64,000 bases of DNA, taken from NCBI GenBank assembly GCA_018340805.1, contig JACMZG010001908.1:39793089-39857088 (forward strand). Direction: 5' to 3'. The notes beneath the pieces are model-generated. The model did no database searches, had not been told where the DNA came from, and worked only from the letters and a program-made list of their open reading frames with translations. Both the position numbers and the translations under genes were made by a program. This DNA comes from Microvelia longipes (Eukaryota > Arthropoda > Insecta > Hemiptera > Veliidae). This document shows positions 11,774 through 24,602 of the stretch, one piece after another (positions within the stretch are counted from its first letter, which is position 1; the number at the start of each line of letters is the position of its first letter).

Positions 11774-12021
11774 ATTTATATATTAAAAATTATCTTCCAT
11801 ATATTCAAATAATCTCAATTACAATACTAATAACCTGTCTTATTCTAATCATGTCATTTATTAGTTTGGCATTGGGCTGGCACATGTGGCACATGACATG
11901 TGGCATGAGAATGACGCGACGATAATATTTGTTCTATTATACCGTTTAAACTAATGTGTGGTTTTAGAAAATCACACCAAAACTGAATTCGGTTTTTATC
12001 AGATAATTTTTATAAGTAATT

Positions 12022-12920
12022 TATTACTTTTCCTCATTTATATCGTAGTTTTACAGGAAAATTATTTTGTTGGCAAAAAATTCCAAAACCCGGATGTCAC
12101 CTGAATTATCCGTTTCAGGTATTTTTAAGGCCTCCTAAGTGGTTTTCTCAAAGTTGTCTGTCTGTATGTATGTGGGTGTTTGTCTGTTATCATTGAGTTG
12201 AAACTTTGTTCAAAAAACAGTCTATAGGTGCAGTTGTGATATCGGAAAAATAATTATATATGGCGTCACTAACCCCTAATAATGACTGAGCGAAAAATCT
12301 TAAAACGCGGAAAAATGTTTGCGATGAATTTGAGATTAGGCACACATGTAACCATGTATAAGAGTATGTACACATATAGGTTATGGCACATGTAGCTATG
12401 CATAAGAGTATGTACTCATGTAGAGTATGGCACATGTAACCATGCATAAGAGTATATACACATGTAGCCGTGTATAAGAGTAAGTACACATGTAGAGTAT
12501 GGCACATGTAGCCATGTATAAGAGTATGTACACATGCAGAGTATGGCACATGTAGCCATGTATATGTGCCAAGTTTCATCACATTATCAGCATTTGTTCA
12601 ATTTTTATCGAATGACTTGTGTACATTTATTAACAAATTTTAAAAATTAAAAATAATCCCACTAAGCTGAAATTTCGTTCTAGTGTATCCCTTTACGTAA
12701 TGAATGAATTAGCTAAGATTTGTTTCAAAGCGACATATGCCCATGATTTTTGTTGGATTATATCAGCTAAGCAGCATCGCCTGTGGTCAGTACCTGAATA
12801 GGTGACCTAGCAGTTTACTCTCTAAAGACGAGTGAAGCGAGTCCAAAGTAGAAAGGATAAATCTAGTGAATCCGAAGTGACGAGGAAAACTTTCGAGGTA
12901 CCTCTTACCCGATTTTTAAT
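12022..12920 (+). mobile_element. 5S-box composite repeat, copy B
   Basis: This copy is in + orientation relative to the 5S box. It begins with the complement of the 'tataaatgagg' end, then the GTCTGTCTGTATG tract. An expanded minisatellite (12340-12565) and an A+T-rich middle follow. Next comes a 5S-like stretch at about 12762-12812 (AGCTAAGCAGCATCGCCTG followed by GGTCAGTACCTGAATAGG and TGACC), then a 'gaagcgagtcc' block and the GGTACCTCTTACCCGA end. The stretch strongly resembles the internal half of eukaryotic 5S rRNA (AGCTAAGCAGC...GGTTAGTACTTGGATGG), making this the clearest copy for the family's origin. Confidence 0.75.
12340..12565. repeat. Minisatellite, about 44-bp unit, inside 5S-repeat copy B
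   Basis: About five tandem copies of a unit with GCACATGTAGCCATGTATAA and GAGTATGTACACATG. It lies where other copies have only one ACATG-rich motif, so it expanded locally. A 130-codon minus frame across it is a repeat artefact. Confidence 0.9.
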
Positions 12921-12924
12921 TTTT

Positions 12925-13434
12925 TTTTGAGGTAGTACGTAATTGAGCACTTTATTGGACCGTTTTTAGGATGAGAAGCCAATCATTATTGTTATAGGAG
13001 TTTATTTAGTACTTTTCACCTCCGAGGACAATAATGAATGTAAAAAAACTCCTAGGACGTAAAAGTAATTCATATGTTGCCGCCATTACTGTAATGTAAA
13101 TATCAACAATACAATACTGTAATGTAATGGTTTAAAACAATCTGTGTTAAACCTTCATAAGTTTTCTTTAAAAACGTTCATTTTGTTTCTGTTTTTGTTC
13201 GTAGACTAAATTTTTTTTCGTTTTTAAAAGGTGTTCTAATTGACAATTTTTGTGTGTTTATTTGTAAAGCTTTTACATTTTTGAGTAAAAGTGTGAAGCT
13301 ATGGATGAATTTAATGACGACGATAATATGGAGTTAATTGGACGTTTTTTTTAAAATTATAGCGCAGTTTAATGAGTGCTATTTTTGATTTTTTTTAGTG
13401 CTTTATTTAATGAGTGCTACCTCAAAAAAAATAG
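12925..13434. mobile_element. Possible fold-back miniature element
   Basis: TTTTTTTGAGGTAG followed by an 'aattgagcacttta' motif near 12930 is matched in inverse by 'agtgctttatttaatgag' and GCTACCTCAAAAAAAATA near 13400-13434. About 35-bp inverted ends bound roughly 510 bp with no reading frame of note. Confidence 0.4.
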
Positions 13435-13437
13435 TGT

Positions 13438-13550
13438 ATGCCATCCGGCTAAGAATGTCTTTATGTCTTGGCAATTTTTCCCGACTCGCTTCGCTCGTCG
13501 GTAAATCTAATTGCCGTGACATAAAGACACACTTCTCAGCCTTATGGCAT
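13438..13550. mobile_element. 113-bp fold-back element
   Basis: An imperfect palindrome with arms starting ATGCCATCCGGCTAAGAATG and ending CTTATGGCAT, both carrying a 'tctttatgtc' motif. The centre holds GACTCGCTTCGCTCGTCGG, which resembles the 'gactcgctttgctcgtcc' motif of the 5S-box composite repeat. It abuts the right edge of the element proposed at 12925-13434. Confidence 0.65.
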
Positions 13551-13559
13551 AAATAACTA

Positions 13560-14590
13560 TTATTCAATGGACTGTAAGGAAAGGAATTCCCTTATTGCTG
13601 CAACATCACTACACTTGCAATCTATTCTTCTGTATAGTTCATTTTTATTATACAGAAAATCTTATTGCGTCAGGAAAAATCCCAATTTTAAAATATCATA
13701 AATAAATAAAAATGGCATTAGCTTGTTTCAATTACGTTCCGTCGATGAAATGCAACAAGTAATCTAAATGTTACTACATTAACTGATAAGAATAAAAGCA
13801 AGATAAGAGGGGAAAGAACTATTAGTTGATATAAATAAAAATAGATGAATATAAACATTGTTTTGAACGGATTTTATGTCTTATGATTACGATCTATTAT
13901 AAGGTTTTCTCTTTAAATGAAATTTCCTTTGTTTCAATCGACTATTGTGTTAGATTACTTTAAGTTTAGTTGGTGATTTTTAAGTGCATTTATTTAATAA
14001 TTATTACCAGTGCTGCGAATAAATTGTATTTAATTTTATGTGGTTGATCTTTTGATATGTATTAGTTTTTATGTTTTTCCAAATAATTATTTTAAAAAAC
14101 ATTTCTACACATTAAATTTGATGAAATATTTTCCAATTTAGAAATCTATGTGAACTGTACATCATTTAAAAAGTATTCATACAGAAATAAGGTAGGTTAT
14201 TAAGTTTGTTCATATATTTTGACTTTTCCTCAGCTACAATTGTAGGCTTGTATTGTGTTGTTGTTGAATTGTGTTTTCCTTAAAAATGAGACCGAGGTTT
14301 CATCGTATTAATCTGTTTTAGGCATTTTCACGTCATTTTCATTATGACGTTTTGAGTGTGCTCCATCGTGCAGTCATTGCTCAACTTTAGCCTGCTCTAA
14401 AATCAGACGTAAGGTTTTAGTTGTGCTACCTGGAAGATAATATTTTATTGACCACGCTAAGTAGACCACAATAGTTCAGTATAACCAAATATTCGGTAAA
14501 AATCGAAAATATTACCTATTAAGTTGAAATTTGACGCAAATGTACATCTATTAGTGAAAAATTAATCCGCTCATTTATTTTCGAATTTTT
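13560..14590. other. No recognised feature
   Basis: A+T-rich sequence without a supported gene. The last 100 bp (about 14480-14580) resemble the A+T-rich middle of the 5S-box composite repeat ('aaaaatcgaaaatattacctattaagttgaaattt'). Confidence 0.45.
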
Positions 14591-14592
14591 TA

Positions 14593-14622
14593 AAATATAT
14601 ATATATATATATATATATAATA
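14593..14622. repeat. (TA)n microsatellite
   Basis: About 13 TA dinucleotides. Confidence 0.95.
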
Positions 14623-14930
14623 TTTATTTCAAACATGAGGTGTAAATTGCGATTTAGCTTTAGGACTTGAAATTTATTATTTCAGTAGAATACTACACTA
14701 CTATAGTTTCATAAAACCCTGGTTTAATAATACTATGTGATGTGGATGACCTCAAAATCAGCTAAAATGTACGATTTGATTGAACGACTGAGGTTGTAAC
14801 TGTTGAAGCCAAGCTCAAATTGATTACTATTTTAGATAATTAGATTAACCATGTATTTTTGTCTTCATTTTTAAGAACATACATGTATATAATTCATTAT
14901 AGTGGTTATTTATGTTACAATGGATCAAAG

Positions 14931-15692
14931 CATTAGCAGAACTTGGTACATATAGACCCCGCAGGGGCCCACAGGGGCCTTAGAAGAAAAAAATAGAGTA
15001 TTATCAAATTTTTTGATAATACTTGATAATGTGGTGGAAATAATTTAATTAAAATTATTTAATTCTAATTTTGTATAAACAATATCAATGATTATGTACA
15101 GTATAACATAAAAAAGTAAACACTTAGTAGTGATAAAAGCATGTACATAATTCTTATCACAGATAAAATTATGAGACATAATTAATGATAAAAATAGTAA
15201 GGGAGTGTCGAGGGGAAATTATGTTTGCAATACCGACGCCGACAAAGAGATTGGTACCTAGAAGTAACCGACAAAGTGCTCTGATCCAATGCTTTTGCTC
15301 TTTTCTTATCTTATAGTGAAGTGAATTCAATATTTTTTTGTCACATTATCAGATATAAATTGGTGTTTTAAACTTGCATCGTGTTGGTTGATGAAAAAAG
15401 TGAGGCTATTTAACTGTATTTAAAATCAAAATGTACATTCAAGCAGTCAGCATTTAAAATCAGTTTCACCAATTTGTGTTTTAAACTATTTTATGTTTTT
15501 CTTATTTTGTTCCCATTTTTTGTAAGTGTAATACTTTGTGTGCAGGCTATAAGTACACAATTTTATAGTAAACTGATTTAATTCGATTATACTAAACCCG
15601 CAGAAAGAGAACGCTTTGTTGGCTTACTGTAAAAACTACCGGAGGGGCCAGCAAAATTTTTCCGGGGCCCCAAATCTAAAGTTCCACCGCTG
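14931..15692. mobile_element. hAT-like non-autonomous transposon with 8-bp target duplication
   Basis: The octamer GATCAAAG directly abuts both sides (14923-14930 and 15693-15700). The right end, read inverted, is CAGCGGTGGAACTTTAGATT followed by TGGGGCCCC. The left end (CATTAGCAGAACTTGG, then 'gaccccgcaggggccc') is a diverged inverted match. Eight-base duplications and CA...TG termini with a GGGGCCCC block are typical of hAT elements. The 762-bp interior has no transposase frame. Confidence 0.7.
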
Positions 15693-15700
15693 GATCAAAG

Positions 15701-16702
15701 CATGTTTTCACGAATGAGGACCAGTTTTGCTCTCGAGACTGTTAGGCCGAGGCAGGTATATTAGTTAACCCCTGAGTAAAGTAATATATAAACCAAGTAG
15801 GGAAACTCCTTTACTAACCTGTGTAAAAAAATTCAGACGTGCGTGATCAGCTGATGACTGGCTCAAAAATAAGAAATAACTCTAATTGGAATAACTGCGC
15901 ATGCGCCTTTTAGGATTTTCGTTTTTTTACTTAATTTTATTGGCAACCCTGATAACATTAGTTGAGTTTTACTTTTTATCGTGTTTACGTACTTTAATAT
16001 GAACGTGATAGTTTAATGATTGAGTATTAGATTCTGTGAAATAAATTTTACAGTAAATTAGTTTAAGAAAAAGAGAAACTATACTAAAGGTAAACCACAT
16101 GTTTTTTTTTAAGATTTTGAAGAACATACAGACAACAATGTATTGCCTGAAATATAACTTAAAATTACGATTGCTTTTATTACATTCAAAAATATTTGGT
16201 TAATGTTGTTAAATTACTAATTACAATTAATATTTGAGGGGGAAAAAACAAATATCACTCGCAAAAATGTACTAAGTTAAGAAGTGCACACAAAAAAAAA
16301 GTCGCTCGTTTGAAGTGATTTAAACAAACCTAGTATTTAAAGATTCACACTTAAACTTCTATTGGATGTGACGTATTTCTTACACAAATTATTAACATTT
16401 TATACTAAAATGTACTAATAAATAAAAAAAAAATGAGTCCTAAATAGTTTGTTTACATTTACAAGGGTAAAACAAAATGGCCGCTCAAAAACAAAAAACC
16501 GTAAAAAGTTTACAATATTTACTTGTGGCTATGATTTTTAACTCTATTACAATGACTAGTTGGTGTATAAACATGAGATCTACCTCTCCCTACCCCATTA
16601 CTCTTCAATAGAAAACCTATTTTTACCTTCTCAAAACAATGGCTGATTTAAATCACTACCACCATAATATAACAAAATATACCTAAATAAATACACTATA
16701 TT
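15701..16702. other. No recognised feature
   Basis: A+T-rich sequence with poly(A) and poly(T) runs. No gene or repeat was supported. Confidence 0.45.
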
Positions 16703-16872
16703 TATAGTATGACACATGGCTAAAATCAGTTGGAAGCGTGGGAAAATAGTGTTGTGGAACCTATGAGGTTGGTCCAATTTAAAATGGAATAACCTCAGTA
16801 GGTTATTCCATAGGTCTCCCTGGCATTATTTTCCCACGCTGTCAACTGATTTTAGCCGTGTGTTACACTATA
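16703..16872. mobile_element. MITE-A, compact copy
   Basis: A 170-bp fold-back element: TATAGTATGACACATGGC, 'taaaatcagttg' and GCGTGGGAAAATA on the left, matched in inverse through CCCACGCTGTCAAC to GTGTTACACTATA. A centre with CCTATGAGG and CCTCAGTAGG remnants shows it is nearly a complete palindrome. This copy defines the family's ends best. Confidence 0.85.
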
Positions 16873-17568
16873 GTTATCACTGTTTTCTTTCTTTTATTAT
16901 GGCGGAAAAGAGATTTTCTGACTCTGCTACCGACATTGGAATAGCTATTTTTGATCCAGGGAGTAGATAAAATTACATATAATTGCATTTTTATTTTTCG
17001 GCCACTCATACTTGGGGATGGGGCTACAAAACAGTTTATTTTGTCCCCTATAAAAATATATCCTATAACTTGGAGCAATACAACTGTTAACATTCAACAA
17101 AAAAATAATTATTTGTTATTTAAACAAAATTAAATAAAAAATAAAGTACAACATAATTTTGTACCAAGAGAATTCCTATTCCGAGTTATTGTTAACCTTT
17201 TCATTATCGATAATTTATTGCCATTCATTTTTCTATAAATTCCTTCTATATAAAATATTATGTATACCATTTTTAAACATTTTATACAGTTAGCCGTATA
17301 TTTCATTCCAGCTCTACAGTAAATATAAAATACCATAATGACAGGGTCATAAAGTAAGATGAATATTTTTATTTTAAGGGTTTTTTCGTCTACCTTATTT
17401 TTATAGTTTTACATCCATAGTTATAAATATAAAGTAACTAACTTTGACGCGAATAAAATGACTATGAATATTTTTTAAATTTTATTTATAATATATCTAT
17501 GTATTCTTTATTTTGTTTAGTGGATATATGATTAGATTACTTGATTTAGAAAATTAATTTATTTATTT
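16873..17568. other. No recognised feature
   Basis: Short frames on both strands (for example 16951-17133 + and 17130-17336 -) have no recognisable motif and overlap one another. None is supported as a gene. Confidence 0.4.
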
Positions 17569-18060
17569 CGGCTATGTATAAGACTAACCTATGTGTCAAG
17601 TTTCATTTCATTATCAGCATTAGTTCAATTTTTATTAAATGACTTGTGTACGTTTTTTAAAAAATGTAAAAAATAGAGAATAGTCCGAATGAGTTGAAAT
17701 TTGAATAAGTTAAGGACAAGTACATCTATGACTTTTTTGGATCATAAAAATTAAGGATCGTTGAGCGTGGTCAGTACTGTATGGGTGACCACTGAGAATG
17801 ATACGGATGCATTTACAATCTGGAGACGTGCGAAGCGAGTCCAATGGCATATCGCAGTATAAATTTGGCGAACTGCACTTCTGAGGACGAGCGAAGCGAG
17901 TCCGAAGCATGGAGGATGAGCGTAGCGAATCCGACATAATTAGGAAATGTTCCGAGGTATATACAAAAACACTTCGGGTAAAATCTTGTTTTCGGATTTT
18001 TAATGCAAACACAATACTTTTTCTATATACCTACAATAAATATTGGAAAGTAAAAAGTAT
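17569..18060 (+). mobile_element. 5S-box composite repeat, copy C (rearranged)
   Basis: Carries the A+T-rich middle, then a 5S C-box-like stretch at about 17765-17795 (GTGGTCAGTACTGTATGGGT, then GACCAC). Three 'gcgaagcgagtcc'-type motifs follow (near 17830, 17890 and 17925). After the usual 'gttccgaggta' end it jumps into the opposite terminus in inverted order ('aacacttcgggtaaaatc...cctatataccta'), so this copy is a head-to-tail or inverted fusion. A 100-codon minus frame through it is repeat-derived. Confidence 0.7.
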
Positions 18061-18460
18061 TAATCATACTTTTTACTATTAGTATACTTTTTTCATACTT
18101 TTTACTTTTTAGTATTAATCATACTTTTTACTAAGTATTGATCATATGTATATACAATATACATACACACACACGTATATTTATATAAGTATATATAAAT
18201 ATATTTATATATTTATATATATTTATATAAGTAAATTTAAACAATTCGTGTGAGAGCATCAAACGATAATTTTAGTTAGGCATCTAATTGACCACTGTAC
18301 GAGAGCAGCTTTTCATTTTTTGCTGACAGTCTACGAAATATTTTCGCATAAATTTTCGTGATAACATTTTGTGATATTGACAAAAACTTTTTTCGGGGGT
18401 TCGTTACTGTACGCCGGTAGATAATCAATTAGTTGTATCTGCGGTGTACTATTAAATCCT

Positions 18461-18640
18461 AGTTCCTTTTCATCTCTGGTCTCTGCTGAACGATTAAATG
18501 TCAGTTAGTTTCACCTCTAGTCAGTGCTGAACGATAACATTTCAGTTAGTTTTCATCCTTGTTCTGTGCTGTACAATTAAATATTAGTTGGTTTTCTTAT
18601 TCCTGATCTATGCTGTAGAATTAAATCTTAGTTAGTTTTT
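18461..18640. repeat. Minisatellite, about 43-bp unit
   Basis: Four diverged copies of a unit with GTGCTGAACGATTAAAT and CAGTTAGTTTTCATC. The TGCTG anchor recurs at 18484, 18525, 18567 and 18611. Confidence 0.85.
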
Positions 18641-19189
18641 ATTATTTGTGCGTTTTTGTAATAGCAATATTGAGTTACAACAGAACGGCATATGAATCAG
18701 TTTTTCATACTTATTAATTTTCTGTTAACAATCTATGTGACACCTAAATAAATTAGTAGGTAATTATACCAATATCCTTTGTTTGCGTTTCCAATATTGC
18801 GAAAAGCTGGTCATATCTTGAAAAAATATTAATAATAACAAATAAATAATTAAAAATATATAAATACCAATTAGATGTGTAATATATTACTCATAGATAT
18901 AATATACTATTGTGATAGTATTCTTATATAATATAATTATATATTGAATTAATTTAATAGCTTTGTGTTTTTTGTATCTTTTTAAAGAGAACTATAGTTG
19001 TATGATGATGTTCACATTGGGTCCGCTATATGCGTTATTGCAGTTCTGTTACGGGTTATCGCCTTTGTAAATAGGTGATTATCAAATTTTCTGATCGAAT
19101 GAATAGATTGCGTTTAAAGAGACTACATTCTTAACAACTTTGATGAATATTTAAAAGTTTTATTGAGCAAAAATTTTAATTCACGTAAA
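18641..19189. other. No recognised feature
   Basis: A+T-rich sequence. No gene or repeat was supported. Confidence 0.45.
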
Positions 19190-19830
19190 GAAAACGGGGT
19201 ACTTCGGACTAACTTTTCCTCATCACATCGGATTCGCTACGCTCATCCTCCCTACTTCGCTCTTCTCCCACTCTTTTCGCTCGTCCTCAGATAGTAAATA
19301 TATCCATTTCATTCCCAGCAATTACCCATCCAGGCACTGACCCACGCTCCTATGACTGCTTAAACTTTTATGATCCATCAAAAATCATGGATATACTTGA
19401 CTATTGAAACGAAACTTGGTGCACTTATTTATTACGTAAAGGTATTTACTCAGCTCAATTGAATTGTTTTCAATCCAATCGCAATATTTTTCTGCATTTT
19501 ATGATTTTTCGAAAAATTTTCGGGTTAATAACGTCGTATGAAAATCATTTTCCGAGTAGCACAACTACATCTATAGATTAATTTTTGTTGCAAGTTTCAA
19601 CTTGCATAAATACACTGGGAGCTTCGATGATAACAGTCACACATATATACACAAACACACACACTCATACTAACACACACACATACAGGCAGACAACTTT
19701 GTTAAAACCACTCAGGAGGCCTTAAAAACACCTGAAACGGATAATTCCGGTGATATCCCGGTTTCGGATTATTTTGCAAACACAATTCTTTTCCTATATA
19801 CCTACGGTATAAATAGGGAAAAGTAATAAA
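19190..19830 (-). mobile_element. 5S-box composite repeat, copy D
   Basis: In minus orientation: GGGGTACTTCGGACTAACTT, 'tcgctcgtcctcag', a 5S-like stretch about 19310-19350 (inverse of GGATGGGTAATTGCTGGG), a middle deleted relative to copy A, a CACACA-rich tract near 19650, then the 'ccactcaggaggcc...cctgaaacggataattcc...tataaataggg' terminus. Confidence 0.78.
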
Positions 19831-21734
19831 TAGTTTTTATGTCACGAGGGGTGGGAAAAAGTTGCCTTTTCTATAAAACGAAATTTTTGGTTCACAAAAT
19901 GAATAAATAGTTTAGTAGTGATGAGTGGGCACAAATGAGACTTTGTGCCATTAACTAATATGGAGACCAAATCATTTGAATAAATAGTTTATGAAGGAAG
20001 AAAGTTTTACAGCTCAAGTCCTTCCAAGAAAAGCTAAAGGAGGAAATTTTCCTTTCCTGTTGCATATTAATTTTATCTGTGACTAGTCGAAGTCGTCTTT
20101 ATCGTACCTCTTTATTCAAGAAAGAAAAGAAGGAGGAGGAGAAGAAAGAAGAAGGAGCTTCTTTATTCAAAAGAAGGACATAAAAATTCTATAGAAAACC
20201 AACTCTCAGAACGCTAATATAACTTAAGTTACAAACTCATAGAGGAAAATATTAAATGGCTTCAAAGACTTATGCTTCTCAGGCTACGTCCCACAATAGA
20301 AGTAGTTAATAATTTTTTTAATGTTCATAGACTGAAAAATTAGATAATTCACCTATGTAAATGCTACACTGCGTAACAAAGAGAAATTTTACTATATTAA
20401 ATATTTAAATAGAAGAATTATTACATTAATTACAAGATATTTTTTTAAACAAAGCAAGATTAACTTTTCCTAGTTAAAATGAAGTCAGGAAGAGAACTTG
20501 TGTAATATGAAATGCATTATAAACATCAAGGGACGAGTGTACATGTAAATAATTTGGATCTATTAAGGCTCTACGTCAAGCGTACATAAGCTCATTTTCA
20601 TCTAGTACAAAATCTTTAAAAATCATTTTTTCTTCGAAAGACACTTTATTTGCAATATCTATCAATAAAACTGTGATAAATCATACCTTGCCACAAGTTA
20701 TGCGCTACTGTGTCCAGTCCCATCGTGGTCCCAAAATGAAACATTGAGTACATTTTACTAACAGTGAATATACTCTTTTCAGAATTTTTCTAAAATGTTT
20801 TAAAAAATGGCTTTTTGAGAATTTGCATTTTTTATTTTATATTTGCTCATAATTAATAATTGTAACTAATTATCCAAAAGTATGTAGAATCCATTTGAAA
20901 GAACCAAAATTAAAAAAATTACCCTTGGCAGACTTTTAGATATAGTCAGTTTTTTGTGGACATTTTGCCACAAAAAAACAAAATAGTTACCAGTTATGAT
21001 ATAAAAACAAAATTATACTTTCAAACTTCATTCTTCCGTCCGCGGCATATCACTAATTTTCTCTTCTTTAAAGCCTTCGACTAGATCCATATAGATGAAT
21101 AAATACATTATTCAGGCTTTTTATTCATGATTTATTTATGTATCTTATAAATAAATACATATAATATATTGTGCTGCATGCTTATGTTACACGGCGTTTT
21201 ATCTTGTTCGTGTGTTAGTTTGTTGTATATTATATTCTTCGTATTCAATACGTATTCAATATTCTTCGTATTGGAATCTTAGTAACATAACAATGTCCTC
21301 TGGAAATCCCCAAGAAACACAGTTGTTGAAAATCAACGATTGCATATTTTACAATAATAAATCCCATAACTAAAAAATGAGGTGAAGTAAAAAGTGTGTC
21401 AAAGTTTATAATTATTTCCAGGAAGGTCCTGTCAGTAATGTTAGTAAAGTTTTACTTTACAATGATTAATAACAATAGTAGGCTTTTACATTGTATGAGG
21501 TGATAAATGTGTCACCTGTAATTATACTTGTGGTGCTTCTTACTGAAATTATGATTATTTTATCTTGTTAGTCATAATGGATCTATAAGAGACACCAACC
21601 TCAAGCATATGATAGTATAATCTAATCTGTATAATAAGCTAAAAAACAAACTTGTATTAGAATAGGTCAAGATTTCACGGAATCAACTATCTAATTCGAT
21701 TTTACTTCTATAACACTTAAATTGACATTCGTTT
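19831..21734. other. Repeat-poor A+T-rich stretch
   Basis: It contains a purine-rich GAA/GGA run at about 20120-20175. Otherwise no gene, transposon end or array could be supported. Confidence 0.45.
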
Positions 21735-22326
21735 AATGTACGTAATTTACTAAAATGTAAGTAGGTTTAATATACGTAATTTACTAAAATTTTCAGAGGT
21801 TTAATGTACGTAATTTACTAAAATATAAGTATGTTTAATGTACGTAATTTACCAAAGAGTACAAAGGTATAATGTACGTAATTTACTAAAATGTACGTAG
21901 GTTTAATGTAAGTAATTTACTAAAATATAAGTAGGTTTAATGTACATAATTTACCAAAATGTACAGAGGTTTATTGTACGTAATATACTAAAATGTACAG
22001 AGGTTTAATGTACGTAATTTACTAAAATGTACGTAATTTACTAAAATGTACGTAATTTACTAAAATATAAGTATGTTTAATGTACGTAATTTACCAAAAA
22101 GTACAGAGGTTTATTGTACGTAATTTACCAAAAAGTACATAGGTTTATTGTACGTAATATACTAAAATGTACAGAGGTTTAATGTACGTAATTTACTAAA
22201 ATGAACGTTGGTTTAATGTAAATAATTTATTAAAATGTACAGAGGTTTAGTGTACGTAATTTATTAAAATGTACAGAGGTTTAATGTACGTCGGTTTAAT
22301 GTACGTAATTTACTAATAAGTACCGA
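21735..22326. repeat. Minisatellite, about 33-bp unit, about 18 copies
   Basis: Tandem units of GGTTTAATGTACGTAATTTA followed by CTAAAATGTACAGA, with variant endings. A shorter subunit of about 17 bp (GTACGTAATTTACTAAA) is repeated alone near 22020-22070. Confidence 0.95.
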
Positions 22327-24289
22327 GGTTTTATCATTGTATAAGTAACATAACTTTAAATAACTCAACCTATAACTAACCTATAGTGTCGTTTTCTCTT
22401 GAAATATGCTTCTTTAAAATGCTTAGTTTCTTTTGCATTCTGATGCTGGTATATTAGGACAGACCACTTTTGGCTTGTTATTCCCAGTAAAGTTTAAATG
22501 GAGATACTAATGTTAGTAAAATAAGTACTTATTTATAACACTAACTTAAAATGATAAATGCTAAAAATAATTAATTAAAATAATATAAAAATATTAAAAT
22601 GTATTATTATTTGAATGCTTAGTTAATATTACTTAGATATAAATCTATATAATGTAATTATAATATAATTATCATGATAATTATAATCTTAAGATTTGAC
22701 TAATCTAAAGTATGTTATTAAATTTAATTACTTTGTATAATATAATAATGTATAAAATACTATTAACGATTCAATAATATTAAAATTAGTAAATATGAAT
22801 ACTTGTATTTATATATGAATGAATGAACGAAAAACCTTCTGTAATTATAATATTAAAAATGCTTTACAATGTCAATATAACAACAACATAAACAATAATT
22901 TAAGTAGTAGTAACAAATAACCATAAATGTATTTGATAGAATAGGGACTAATAATTATTAGCTTACGCTTAAGTTCACTTAGAGTTTTTAAGTCAAGGGA
23001 CTTATAATAGGCAAGGAATTATATAGGTATTAACCTGTAATATAGGAATCTCAAGCTTCTCATATATACTTATATCAGAAAAATTAATATTACTTAGTAC
23101 ACATTATATTTACATATTATTATTATTATTTTTTTATTATTATAAAATATAATATTATAATTTTAAGTATTTATGGGCAACAATTTAATGTATCGGTTGT
23201 TATTATTAAATTATAAGATTAGCAAAATAAAAAAAAAAATGACTAATTATTAAATTAGCATGCCTTTTTTTTAAATTTTAAGGAAGATTGTTGACAATAA
23301 TTAATATTTTAGGTATAGTCTTTACATTACAACACCCTTTTGTTTCAAGTGCTTCCATTCTGCTCTCATGTAGGCTACTCTTCGCCTCATTCCTATGTCT
23401 ATGCTAATATACATTAACCAATTTTTTCTCTGTCTTTAATTGTGACTCACACTTATTTTAATCTTGTAGTTATATAATATTACATAAAATTATATAATAA
23501 TTATTTTATAGTTTTTTCTATAATAACAGAAAAAACTATAAATATGTAACTAAATAAATATAAAACAAAAATATGAAAAAACTATATAATAATAATATGT
23601 AACTATAATTATTTAGTTACATATAATAATATGTATCTAAAAATTTCAGGCAGATTGCAGATTGATACTTCGAGTTTGTACATAAACAAAGAAGTTTCAA
23701 ATCTAAGTGATTGCCAGAAGACGTTGTTTCGGGCTAGTTTATATTTCATGCCACACAAAATAAAGTGTAACTTCCTGTTGAAAATTGAAATTCTTTGTCA
23801 TTTACTCGTATGGAAAAAACTCGATCCATGAAATTAATTGTTCTCTTGAACGATTTTAAAACTACGGGTTAACGTGGTTAAGAGACCTTAAAAAATAGAA
23901 CTTCTTGATCATTAACAATGTGGATTTCATTGAACTTTATTTTCGATGATAATCGTAAGATATATTTACTGAACAGATGTCGACTTAGTAGCCTGGATGT
24001 GATCTGTTGCGTATAAACTGTCTTGTAATGCTACCGTATCGAACTTTCCTTTTCACTTAAAACATTTTCCTCTTCATCTTACATTTGGTGGTGTTTCCAT
24101 TTCGACTTGGCCTTAAAGTTTTTATAAGATTCAATATCGTATTGATAAGAGATTGAAGATAAGATTCAATATCTTATTGATAAGATATAATGAAGATAAG
24201 ATTCAAAATCTTATTTAATTCAATATTTGCCGGCGTTTTTTAACAATTTCAGCACTTTTTCCTTTATCCTAATTTCCTCTTGATAAGAA
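22327..24289. other. Extremely A+T-rich stretch
   Basis: Many short AT palindromes, including a 'ttttttctataataacagaaaaaa' type hairpin near 23510-23535. A 66-codon + frame at 23631-23831 has no recognisable motif. No gene is supported. Confidence 0.45.
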
Positions 24290-24500
24290 AAGAAATATTC
24301 CTTCTCTTAAATATTCCTTCTCTTAAATATTCCTTCTCTTAAATATTCCTTCTCTTAAATATCCCTTCTCTTGAATATTCATTCTCTCAAACATTCCTTC
24401 TCTTAAATATTCATTCTCTCAAATATTCCTTCTCTTAAATATTCCTTCTCTTAAATATTCCTTCTCTTAAATACTTCTTCTCTTAAATATTCCTTCTATT
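24290..24500. repeat. Minisatellite, 16-bp unit, about 13 copies
   Basis: Tandem AAATATTCCTTCTCTT with a few variants (CATTCTCTC). Confidence 0.96.
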
Positions 24501-24602
24501 TCCCTCTATAAAGATCTCTAATTAGGAAGGAACAAATATATTAACTTCAAAACGTTGCGCATTGGCTAAATACTTGTTCACTTCCTCCTTTTATACATTT
24601 TC

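Noticed and set aside
12190..12582. 130-codon minus frame, the longest but two of the region
   Set aside because: Most of it is the 44-bp minisatellite inside a 5S-box repeat copy; the residue pattern simply repeats.
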